Positions 8,539-15,845 of a stretch of DNA of 64,000 nucleotides are shown here, one piece after another. Each line of letters begins with the position of its first letter. Position 1 is the stretch's first letter. This stretch comes from Caldichromatium japonicum (GTDB taxonomy: Bacteria > Pseudomonadota > Gammaproteobacteria > Chromatiales > Chromatiaceae). Under the pieces are notes generated by a model. The model was not told the origin of the DNA, made no database searches, and worked only from the letters and a program-made list of their open reading frames with translations. Location of the stretch: the NCBI RefSeq assembly GCF_011290485.1, contig NZ_CP048029.1, positions 186,001-250,000 of the forward strand, in the 5' to 3' direction. The translations under genes were made by a program, and so were the position numbers.

Positions 8539-9705
8539 ATCTTGGATGTCGATGCCATCCGCTATCCGCTCACGGGGATTGGTCGCTATGCCTATGAACT
8601 GAGCAAAGGACTGGCTCAGCATCCGCGTGTCCGCTCGCTGCGTTTGATGGCCAATGGACGTTGGGTTGTTGATCCGGCCCCTTGGGCGAGCGCTCAGGTT
8701 GGCAGGGCTGGGGGGCGACCCTCTCGCCTCATGAGGCTGGGCGCCTCTCTCGCCGCCCAGCCCTTGATCCTGGCTGGCTACCGCCAGTTGATGTCCTTAT
8801 TGGCCTGCCAACGTCTTAAAGGCCTGGCCGATCATCTCTATCACTCACCTAATTATTTCTTGCCGCCCTGTCGTGGACCGGCGGTGGCGACGATCCATGA
8901 TCTCTCGGTCTTTCAGTATCCGCAGTTTCACCCACCCGAACGTCGCGCCCTATTTGAGCATGAATGGCCTAAGACCCTGGGACGCGCCCAGTATCTGATC
9001 ACCGACTCCGAGGCCATCCGGCGCGATGTGATCGCATATTGCAATTGGCCGGCTGAGCGGATCAGTGCCATCCCCCTGGGGGTCGATCCCGTCTTTCATC
9101 CCCGTTTGCCTGCTGAGCTGATACCCCATCTGAGCCGCTATGGGTTGCAGCTGGATGGCTATTGTCTGTGCGTTGCCACCATCGAACCGCGCAAAAATAT
9201 CCTGGGCCTGATCGAGGCCCATGCGCATCTTCCCCCGCAGCTCAGACAGCGTTTTCCCTTGATACTGATTGGTGCGCCGGGATGGAACAGCGCGCCCATC
9301 CATGCGCGGATCGCCGCCGCCCAGGGCAGTGGCCAGCTGCGCTATCTCGACTATGTCGATGACCAGGATCTGCCATTCCTGATGGCTGGCGCGCGTCTCT
9401 TTGTCTTTCCATCCTTTTATGAAGGCTTTGGTCTGCCGCCGCTTGAGGCCATGGCCAGCGGAGTGCCGGTGATCACCTCGACCTGTCCGAGCCTCACCGA
9501 GATCGTGCAGGGGATCGCCCTGCAGGTCGATCCATTCGATCACGCGGTCCTATCGCAGACCATGCAGCGCGCTCTAGAGGATGAGGAATGGCGCCGGCAG
9601 GCGCGCGCTGCCGGGATTGAGCGCTCCCGTCGATATAGCTGGCATGCCTGTGTCGAGCAGACTCTAGCGGTCTATGCGCGACTGCGAGGATCAGGTGTCG
9701 GTTAG
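8521..9705 (+). CDS. Family 4 glycosyltransferase
   Basis: A 394-residue GT-B glycosyltransferase of family GT4. The N-terminal domain has the acceptor-side pattern RYPLTGIGRYAYELSKGL and the HDLSVFQYP segment; the C-terminal donor domain has VATIEPRKNILGLIEA and the EGFGLPPLEAMASGVPVI motif (E-x7-E) that contacts the nucleotide sugar. No membrane helix is seen; the enzyme should act at the inner face of the cytoplasmic membrane. The start at 8521 lies in a 19-bp tandem duplication, so an upstream out-of-frame ATG at 8502 may compete for initiation. It lies 23 bases after the protease gene and belongs by function to the polysaccharide locus. Donor and linkage are unknown, though mannosyl transfer is common in this subgroup. 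Confidence 0.9.
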   Translation: MSGLHIILDVDAIRYPLTGIGRYAYELSKGLAQHPRVRSLRLMANGRWVVDPAPWASAQVGRAGGRPSRLMRLGASLAAQPLILAGYRQLMSLLACQRLKGLADHLYHSPNYFLPPCRGPAVATIHDLSVFQYPQFHPPERRALFEHEWPKTLGRAQYLITDSEAIRRDVIAYCNWPAERISAIPLGVDPVFHPRLPAELIPHLSRYGLQLDGYCLCVATIEPRKNILGLIEAHAHLPPQLRQRFPLILIGAPGWNSAPIHARIAAAQGSGQLRYLDYVDDQDLPFLMAGARLFVFPSFYEGFGLPPLEAMASGVPVITSTCPSLTEIVQGIALQVDPFDHAVLSQTMQRALEDEEWRRQARAAGIERSRRYSWHACVEQTLAVYARLRGSGVG

Positions 9706-9745
9706 ACGTAGCACCATCCACCCCCGAACGCCTCTAAGAAGACCC

Positions 9746-10585
9746 ATGCCCCTCTATGTGACGACCTCTCATTCCCTCCTGACCCTGGATCCGCAAAGCG
9801 GCGCCTTGCGAGTTTGTCGCCGGGGGGAGGGATTATATTATGGCTTAGCTCATCCTGAAGTGGGCCGACTCCTGGTAGCAGCGCGCTATCGGCGGGTCTC
9901 GGATCCCACACCGATCCTTGAGGAACAGGGGGCAATCCTGGTCTTAAACAGGCAGGGGTCTGTGCTTGAGACCTGGCGGGCCCCTTTTGCCCTGCGCGAT
10001 CTCCACGGCATTGCCTGGTATGAGGGCGCGCTATGGGCAGCCTGCAGCCATGATGACCTGGTGGCCATCCGTCTCCCCGATGGTAGTTGGCGGCGCTGGT
10101 GGCCGCTGGGGGCACCGCCTGAGGGCGTTAGCGATCGCTTTCACTTCAATTCGCTCTGGTTTGAAGACGGGTTAGTCTGGGTCCTCGCCCATCGGCGCGG
10201 GCCCAGCCAGCTCTTGGCCTTTCCCATCGCTGCCGCCCTGGCCGGCCAGGCTGTTGCACCGTTACGACAGATAGAGTTGGGGATCGAGGCCCATGACATC
10301 TGGCAGCTTCATGGCACGCTCTGTACCTGTTCCTCGGCGGAGGGGTGTCTGCTGAGCGAGGCGGGTTGGCGGCTTGAGGTGGGGGGGTTTACCCGTGGGC
10401 TGGCGAGGATCCCCGGCGGCTGGGCAGTGGGAGTCTCAGAACTTGCCGAACGCCAGGCGCGCGACTGGACCACGGGCCAGGTGGTCGTCTTCGATGAGGA
10501 CTGGCGTGAAGTAAGGCGTTACAGCCTGCTTGGCGAGGGTCTGATCTTGGCGATGCTCTGGGTCGATCCCGAGGGCGCGGATTGA
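9746..10585 (+). CDS. Beta-propeller-like protein of unknown function
   Basis: A 279-residue cytoplasmic-looking protein without signal peptide. The sequence shows repeated short units ending in GxL or GxV with Trp and Asp turns (LHGIAWYEGALWAACSHDD, FHFNSLWFEDGLVWVLAHR, GLARIPGGWAVGVSE), as expected of a beta-propeller, and recalls the family of conserved propeller proteins often found beside glycosyltransferases and sulfotransferases. I cannot name its activity. The frame is open from 9674, but that part overlaps the previous gene, and ATG 9746 begins a plausible strand (MPLYVTTSHSLLTLD). It is the last plus-strand gene before the two minus-strand acetylation genes. It may bind or remodel a glycan. 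Confidence 0.65.
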   Translation: MPLYVTTSHSLLTLDPQSGALRVCRRGEGLYYGLAHPEVGRLLVAARYRRVSDPTPILEEQGAILVLNRQGSVLETWRAPFALRDLHGIAWYEGALWAACSHDDLVAIRLPDGSWRRWWPLGAPPEGVSDRFHFNSLWFEDGLVWVLAHRRGPSQLLAFPIAAALAGQAVAPLRQIELGIEAHDIWQLHGTLCTCSSAEGCLLSEAGWRLEVGGFTRGLARIPGGWAVGVSELAERQARDWTTGQVVVFDEDWREVRRYSLLGEGLILAMLWVDPEGAD

Positions 10586-10617
10586 CGCCGGCGTCCTCGC
10601 CTGGGGCGCGCGCGGCG

Positions 10618-11631
10618 TTAAGGCGGGGAAGGTAACTGGGCGATCAGCGACCGGGTATGGCGGGTGCGGGCTGCCGCTGTCAGGTGATACGGTGTATCGA
10701 AGAAATCCTCTGGAGGATACATACAGGCATAGGGGTCCCAAAAAAAGGGGATCCCCAGGGCGCGCACCCGCTCAGGGAGGGTCTCATAATAGTGTCGCTC
10801 AACGGAGTCGGTGTGATAGCTTGGCTGATCCATCAGCGCCGGAGGGACCATCCACAGGCCAATCCCGCGGCGTTGTAGCTGCTGATGAAAGGCCCGCAGG
10901 CGTTGCCAACCTGGGGCATCCGCTCGATCATCGCGCCCATAGGTATGGCGCTTGAGCCGGGCCTGGGCATGGGCCTGTTCGGCTATAACCCGTTCTGCAG
11001 CAGTCAGTTGCGACCAATCATTGTGGGTGTAATCGCCGCGCGCATCGAGGTACTGGGCCCTGTAAAGACCGCTGGGTGTCGGGGGTGACTCGACCGGGGG
11101 GCGCAGCCCCGCGATCAGCCGAGCGGCTGGCACCTGGGCGATGAAACTCAGCCGCTCAAAAAACGGCAGGCTGCGCCAATAGCCGGGGTCCTGACCGATC
11201 ACATAGTCGATCAGTTGGGCGTTTAAAAAACGATCGCCCTGGTACAAGGGATATTCAAGCGGCATCACGACTAGGTCACCCGGCTGAAGAAGGGGCTCGG
11301 CAGTCCGGAGAAGATAGTCAAGCCCCAGCGCGGCGTTGACCCCCAGGTTGACCACAGGCCGCCCCCAATCCGCCTCCAAGAGCCCTGAATCCAGGCTAAA
11401 GAGCGCGTTTGAACCGGCCAGTACCAGCACCTTAGGGCTGGGCAGGGCCTTGGCATGCGCCCGTTTGACTGCATAGACCTCGGCCATCCAGCCGGTCTCG
11501 GGGAGGGGATGACCGAGCTGAGACCAAAAGAGACCCGTCCATAGCAGCGACAGGCCCAAAAGGCCTGCTGCCAGACCGAACCAATAGGGCAGGTGATGAC
11601 TCTTTAAGGCGAGGGCTGATGAATCGCTCAT
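10618..11631 (-). CDS. SGNH/AlgX-DltD-like protein with N-terminal membrane anchor
   Basis: A 337-residue membrane-anchored protein. Residues about 16-36 form a transmembrane helix; the remainder should face the periplasm. A block-I-like motif GSNALFSLDS appears near residue 72, with Ser in the context of an SGNH hydrolase, and FDTPYHLTAAAR near residue 308 supplies an Asp and His like the SGNH block V. This is the pattern of AlgX/DltD/PatB-like proteins that complete acyl transfer begun by an MBOAT protein. An MBOAT gene lies just upstream in the same orientation, so the pair probably O-acetylates the surface polysaccharide: MBOAT moves acetyl across the membrane and this protein transfers it to the sugar. 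The exact acceptor is unknown and catalytic residues are inferred by motif only. Confidence 0.7.
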   Translation of the reverse strand: MSDSSALALKSHHLPYWFGLAAGLLGLSLLWTGLFWSQLGHPLPETGWMAEVYAVKRAHAKALPSPKVLVLAGSNALFSLDSGLLEADWGRPVVNLGVNAALGLDYLLRTAEPLLQPGDLVVMPLEYPLYQGDRFLNAQLIDYVIGQDPGYWRSLPFFERLSFIAQVPAARLIAGLRPPVESPPTPSGLYRAQYLDARGDYTHNDWSQLTAAERVIAEQAHAQARLKRHTYGRDDRADAPGWQRLRAFHQQLQRRGIGLWMVPPALMDQPSYHTDSVERHYYETLPERVRALGIPFFWDPYACMYPPEDFFDTPYHLTAAARTRHTRSLIAQLPSPP

Positions 11632-11725
11632 GGCGAAGGGCCTATTTGCCGGTCATAACGCGGGACATTTTCCTGGCCATGGCAAGGGATATTCTACCGA
11701 TCATGGCGCGCGAGGCATTCTATCG

Positions 11726-11760
11726 GTCATTGCGGGGAGCGAAGCGACAAAGTAATCCCG
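11726..11760 (+). repeat. REP-like GGAGCGAAGCGAC repeat
   Basis: The 35 bases from GTCATTGCGGGGAGCGAAGC to AATCCC match the widespread bacterial interspersed repeat containing GTCATTGCGAGGAGCGAAGCGAC. It lies in the 222-base spacer between the two minus-strand acetylation genes. Recognition is from memory of the repeat, and only one clear copy is present here. Confidence 0.5.
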
Positions 11761-11853
11761 GAGGGGGGTGCCCGGAGGAGAAGGGTCTTCGCTTAGCATA
11801 AGCCTGTTTTACCGACGCCCGCCCTAAAGTTTGAGCATGCAGGCCGCGTTTTC

Positions 11854-13368
11854 TTAGAAATTAAAATATAAAAACTCGCTGGCAGGGGCGGCCAACAGGG
11901 TCTTGAGGCTCATCCACAGCAGGGTAGCGGTCAGTAATCCTGCCCAAAGCCCCAGGCGGCGGTCTAAGGGGCGGCTGGGATCTGGATCATAGCCCACCCA
12001 GCGCCAGGCCGTCGGCAGCCCCCACACCAGCCCCAGACCCAGCGCAATCCAGGCCCAGCCCAGCGCAGGTTCAGCGGCCAGCCAGGCCTGCCAACCCGCT
12101 GATGTCAGCTGCCAGGGTATAGCCACCAGGGCCGCCGTCAAGCTATCGAGATCCAGTAGGCCCGCATAGAGACGCTGGGCGGTCGCCAGATCGGGTGCCC
12201 GAAAGAGGATCCAGGCCAGGCTCACTGTCAAGAATGTCAGTCCGATCCACAGCGGTTGAGGGACCCAGGCTACCAAGCCCGCCAAGGCCCTGAACCGGCT
12301 ACAGGCCGCCCCCCAGGCGTGATTGAGCACCAAGAGCAGGCCATGCACACCGCCCCAGAGGATAAAGGTCCAGCCTGCCCCGTGCCAAAGCCCACCGAGC
12401 AGTAGGGTGAGCAACAGATTGCGGGCGTGCCGCATCGCCCCCTGTCGATTGCCACCGAGCGGGAGATAGACATAGTCACGCAAAAAGGCCGATAGGGTCA
12501 TATGCCAACGGCGCCAGAAGAGGCGCAGTGAAGGGGCGCGATAGGGCGCATCGAAATTGACCGGCAGTCGCAGACCAAAGAGCAGAGCCAGCCCCAGCGC
12601 CATCTCCGAATAGCCCGAAAAATCAAAATAGATCTGCAGGCTATAGGCCAGCATCCCCTGCCAGGCCAGGTCACCGCTCACCGGGCCTGTTGTCGCCATC
12701 GCAAAGACCGGGCTGGCATAATTAGCCAAGCTATCGGCGAGGACTACCTTTTTAAACAGACCGATGGCAAATAGCATTAGCGCCTGCGGCCATTGCCCGC
12801 TGGGGCTGATCCCCCTATGGGCGGGGTTAAGCTGGGCGATCAGCGGTCGGTGATGAACGATGGGGCCAGCGATCAGCTGTGGGAAAAAGCTGATAAAGAA
12901 CACATAGTTCAGCAGATTCGGATTCTCCACCTCGCCGCGCCGACAATCGACGAGATAGGCGATCTGTTGAAAGGTGATAAAGGAGATCCCTAGCGGCAAC
13001 ACCAAGGGGGCAAAAGGGGGAGGGTAGCCAGCCAGCCCGGCGAGGGTGCCAGCGATAAAATGCGTATATTTAAAGGTCCCCAGCACCCCCAGATCGAATC
13101 CAATCCCAAGGATCAGCCAGACCTGGGCCCTGCGCCATTGACCGGCGAACCGGGCGGCGAGGATTTGCTGACCGACCCAAAAATTGATCAGGATCGAGCC
13201 CATCAATCCAGGAACATAGCGTACATCCCACCAGCCATAGAAGAGCAAGGAGGCGATCACCAACACCCTCAGCGCCGCCCGCCACCCCTGCCAGCTTAGG
13301 GCCAGTCGCCATACCCCCCAGGTCAGCGGCAAAAAGACCAGGATGAAGGCCAAGGAATTAAACAGCAT
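11854..13368 (-). CDS. MBOAT family polysaccharide O-acyltransferase
   Basis: A 504-residue polytopic membrane protein of the MBOAT (AlgI/DltB) family. The characteristic blocks are visible: YFDFSGYSEMALGLALLFG, RLFWRRWHMTLSAFLRDY, then GGLWHGAGWTFILWGGVHG carrying the conserved histidines near residues 315-333. About ten hydrophobic segments are seen. Family members carry an acyl group, usually acetyl, across the cytoplasmic membrane for O-acetylation of alginate, cellulose, teichoic acid or capsule. The SGNH-like partner gene follows 222 bases downstream on the same strand. Both are opposite in orientation to the rest of the polysaccharide locus and so are transcribed separately. The acceptor is probably the polymer made by this locus, by context only. 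Confidence 0.9.
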   Translation of the reverse strand: MLFNSLAFILVFLPLTWGVWRLALSWQGWRAALRVLVIASLLFYGWWDVRYVPGLMGSILINFWVGQQILAARFAGQWRRAQVWLILGIGFDLGVLGTFKYTHFIAGTLAGLAGYPPPFAPLVLPLGISFITFQQIAYLVDCRRGEVENPNLLNYVFFISFFPQLIAGPIVHHRPLIAQLNPAHRGISPSGQWPQALMLFAIGLFKKVVLADSLANYASPVFAMATTGPVSGDLAWQGMLAYSLQIYFDFSGYSEMALGLALLFGLRLPVNFDAPYRAPSLRLFWRRWHMTLSAFLRDYVYLPLGGNRQGAMRHARNLLLTLLLGGLWHGAGWTFILWGGVHGLLLVLNHAWGAACSRFRALAGLVAWVPQPLWIGLTFLTVSLAWILFRAPDLATAQRLYAGLLDLDSLTAALVAIPWQLTSAGWQAWLAAEPALGWAWIALGLGLVWGLPTAWRWVGYDPDPSRPLDRRLGLWAGLLTATLLWMSLKTLLAAPASEFLYFNF

Positions 13369-13721
13369 CGATCAATACCCTGGCTGTAGATCAGCCGACG
13401 CCGAGATCAAGAGGGTAGCAGAGGGATAGGGGATGGGCGGTTTCATCGGTACCCTTGGCCGACAGAGGAAAGATCAGGCATCATGATAGTGAAAACTGGA
13501 TGGACCCCTTGGCCAAGACCCCAGCCTACCCTAGGAGGGTCCATCGGGGATGGATCCCCCCCTGGTTTTTTAGAACCACCACCCGAGAACGACCCGCAGT
13601 GAATACCATCGATGTCTTCTGCGCCTTATCCCCCCGCTTGCTACCAGGCGCGGCCTGATGCAAGGCCGCCCAAAGCGCAAGCTGACCCCTCAGCCAGTTG
13701 CTATTCCTAAGAACACCCCCG
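13369..13721. other. Intergenic region between divergent genes
   Basis: This 353-base stretch separates the minus-strand MBOAT gene from the plus-strand FkbM methyltransferase gene and should contain both promoters. I see no convincing gene. An ORF of 67 codons at 13455-13658 has no recognisable features. There is an imperfect hairpin around 13539-13557 (GGTCCATC, then GATGGATC), followed by a run of T at 13565-13570. I see no clear operator. Confidence 0.5.
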
Positions 13722-14561
13722 ATGCGCGCCCTGATTGCTGCCATGCTGCCTGCCTGGTTTAAGGCCTGGTTGTACCGCTGGATCTGTGGGCCTGAGGCGA
13801 ATGCCTCAGCCACCCCGCCTGCCCCCGCCGCGTCATCCCCGGGCCCTGTCCTGATCTCAGGGATGGCTGGCAAGGATCTGGCGATGTACATAGTGCCCGG
13901 CGACATCATCTCCGATGCCTTAGCAGCTAGCGGCCTCTGGGAGCCGGAGCTGACTCAGCGCCTCCTCGCCCAGGCGCAAGAAGGTGGGTTATTGGTCGAG
14001 GTCGGCGCCAATCTTGGCTATTTTTCCCTGCTCTGGGCCCAGGCCCATCCGGCCAATCGGGTGATCGCCCTTGAGCCGGCGCCGCGCAACATCGAACTCT
14101 TTCGTGCCAGCATCGCCTGTAATGGGCTTAGCGGGCGCGTGAGCCTGTTGCCCGTCGCCGCCGGTCCCCGGCTGGCCCTGATGCCCTTTGATCTCGGGCC
14201 TGAGGTCCAGACCGGCTGGGGCGGTGTGGTCTGGGATGAGGCGCGCGCCCTCTCGCCAACCCAGGTGGTAGTGGTCCCGCTTGACGAGCTGCTGGCCGAG
14301 ATCCCGCAGATCGCTGTGCTCAAAATCGATGTCGAAGGGTTTGATACCCTGGTCCTGGAAGGCTGTCGCCGTTTACTGAGTGAGCGGCGTATCCTGACCC
14401 TGTATTACGAACAAAACCACCCCCGGATGGCCGCCCTGGGGATCGATCCCGGGCGCGCCCACTCCCTGCTGGCCGAGCTGGGCTATGAGACCTGGCCCTT
14501 GGAGACGAGCTGCCCCGAGGTGATGGAATGGATCGCCAGACCCAAGGCAGGACACCCCTAG
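13722..14561 (+). CDS. FkbM family methyltransferase
   Basis: A 279-residue SAM-dependent methyltransferase of the FkbM family. After a Pro/Ala-rich N-terminal stretch, the SAM-binding motif I reads LLVEVGANLGYFSLLWA, followed by the acidic loop VIALEPAPRNIELFRA. The FkbM hallmark VAVLKIDVEGFDTLVLEGC is present with the usual IDVEG core. No membrane segment is seen. FkbM enzymes O-methylate sugars or small molecules, and in polysaccharide loci usually methylate a glycan hydroxyl. A TTG at 13698 extends the frame, but the ATG at 13722 is the more natural start. It is followed after 42 bases by another methyltransferase and then by a large glycosyltransferase and an ABC exporter, so the likely substrate is the O-antigen. 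Confidence 0.88.
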   Translation: MRALIAAMLPAWFKAWLYRWICGPEANASATPPAPAASSPGPVLISGMAGKDLAMYIVPGDIISDALAASGLWEPELTQRLLAQAQEGGLLVEVGANLGYFSLLWAQAHPANRVIALEPAPRNIELFRASIACNGLSGRVSLLPVAAGPRLALMPFDLGPEVQTGWGGVVWDEARALSPTQVVVVPLDELLAEIPQIAVLKIDVEGFDTLVLEGCRRLLSERRILTLYYEQNHPRMAALGIDPGRAHSLLAELGYETWPLETSCPEVMEWIARPKAGHP

Positions 14562-14603
14562 AACGCTCTCTCGCCCGATCCAGAACCAGGATGCGGCCCC
14601 AAG

Positions 14604-15839
14604 ATGCGACTCTTTAGCCACAGCCACGACCTTAAGCGCCTCGAGGCGCGACTCCTGTCCCTGTTGACTGCTCCTACCCCGCCTAAGCTTCTGGAGGCAG
14701 CGCTGCACAGACCGGATCATCGACTGCCGGGGAGACGCCAGCGCTGGCGCCTTAGACTATTTAGCTGGTTAGATGCCTGGCGCGCCCAGGGTTATGCACT
14801 AAACTGGCTGATCCAACGCCTGCCGGGGGTGCGCGATGTCGTCAACCTCGCCTGGGCCTTGCTCACCATCCAAGGCCGTCTCTATCGCCTGGCGCTAGCG
14901 ATCCAAGAGACACAAAACCTGCTCAAACAGCTCCAGCACGCCTTGCGCGCCCAGGGGCAGCTGGCCGAACAGCGGTCCTCGCTCCTGGCAAAGCGCCTAG
15001 AGGACCTGCACGGTGCACATGCCTTCATGCAACATGAGATCGAGCACCTCGCCGCCCGGTTGCATGAAGAGCAGACTGCTGAGCGTCTCTTTATCCAGCG
15101 CGAGATCGACCTCCTGGCCGCCCGCTTGCGCGCCCTGGAACCAGCGCCCGCCCACACGGGCCGGCTGTCCACAGGTCCCACCCCCAGCGACTGCTGGTAT
15201 CAGTCCTTCGAGGGGGTGCATCGCGGTCCACCTGAGCTCATCCAGGCGCGCCAGCGCACCTATCTTCCCTTCATACAGGCGGCCATCCCAGATCGCGCAG
15301 CGGGCTGGGTGCTCGATCTTGGCTGTGGAGGGGGGGAGTGGTTGGCCCTCTTGACCGAGGCCGGCTTTAAGGCGGAAGGGATAGACATCAACCCCAACCT
15401 GATTGCAGCGGCGCGCCAAAAAGGTCTGCGCGTCCACCAGGCCGATCTCTTCGAATATCTGCGGATGCTGGCCAATTGCACCTATGCCGCCGTGACCGCC
15501 TTTCAAGTCATCGAGCACCTGCCGCTGGAGGCGCTGTTAGACCTCTTTGCCGAGGCGCGGCGGATCTTGCGTCCAGGCGGGGTCTTGATCCTCGAAACCC
15601 CGAACCCTGAAAATATTCAGGTAGCTGCCTATAGCTTCTGGTTGGATCCCACCCATCTGCGTCCCTTGCCGCCGCCCTTGTTGGTCAACTTGGCGGTCCA
15701 TTTTGGATTGATCGACATCCGCATCGAGCGCCTTAACCCCTGGCCGCAGTATCGCCCGGAGCTGGACGATGCCCTGCACAAACTGCTGTATTGCGGTCAG
15801 GACTATGCACTGATTGCGCGGGTGCCGGTATCTGCTTGA
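14604..15839 (+). CDS. Coiled-coil class I methyltransferase (possible O-antigen chain terminator)
   Basis: A 411-residue protein in two parts. The first 180 residues or so are Leu-, Gln- and Arg-rich with heptad character (QETQNLLKQLQHALRAQGQLAEQ and on), consistent with a long coiled coil. Residues about 190-400 are a class I SAM methyltransferase: motif I VLDLGCGGGEWLALL near residue 234, acidic residue in GIDINPNLIAAA, then FQVIEHLP and ILRPGGVLILETPNPEN. A methyltransferase joined to a coiled coil, encoded beside Wzm and Wzt, resembles WbdD-type enzymes that cap O-polysaccharide and set its length, but here the coil precedes the enzyme domain and no kinase domain is seen. The chain-terminator role is inference from this design and context. 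Confidence 0.8.
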   Translation: MRLFSHSHDLKRLEARLLSLLTAPTPPKLLEAALHRPDHRLPGRRQRWRLRLFSWLDAWRAQGYALNWLIQRLPGVRDVVNLAWALLTIQGRLYRLALAIQETQNLLKQLQHALRAQGQLAEQRSSLLAKRLEDLHGAHAFMQHEIEHLAARLHEEQTAERLFIQREIDLLAARLRALEPAPAHTGRLSTGPTPSDCWYQSFEGVHRGPPELIQARQRTYLPFIQAAIPDRAAGWVLDLGCGGGEWLALLTEAGFKAEGIDINPNLIAAARQKGLRVHQADLFEYLRMLANCTYAAVTAFQVIEHLPLEALLDLFAEARRILRPGGVLILETPNPENIQVAAYSFWLDPTHLRPLPPPLLVNLAVHFGLIDIRIERLNPWPQYRPELDDALHKLLYCGQDYALIARVPVSA

Positions 15840-15845
15840 GCCTCG

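Noticed and set aside
13455..13658. 67-codon plus-strand ORF in the MBOAT-FkbM spacer
   Set aside because: No ribosome-binding site, domain or codon bias. The spacer is expected to hold two promoters.
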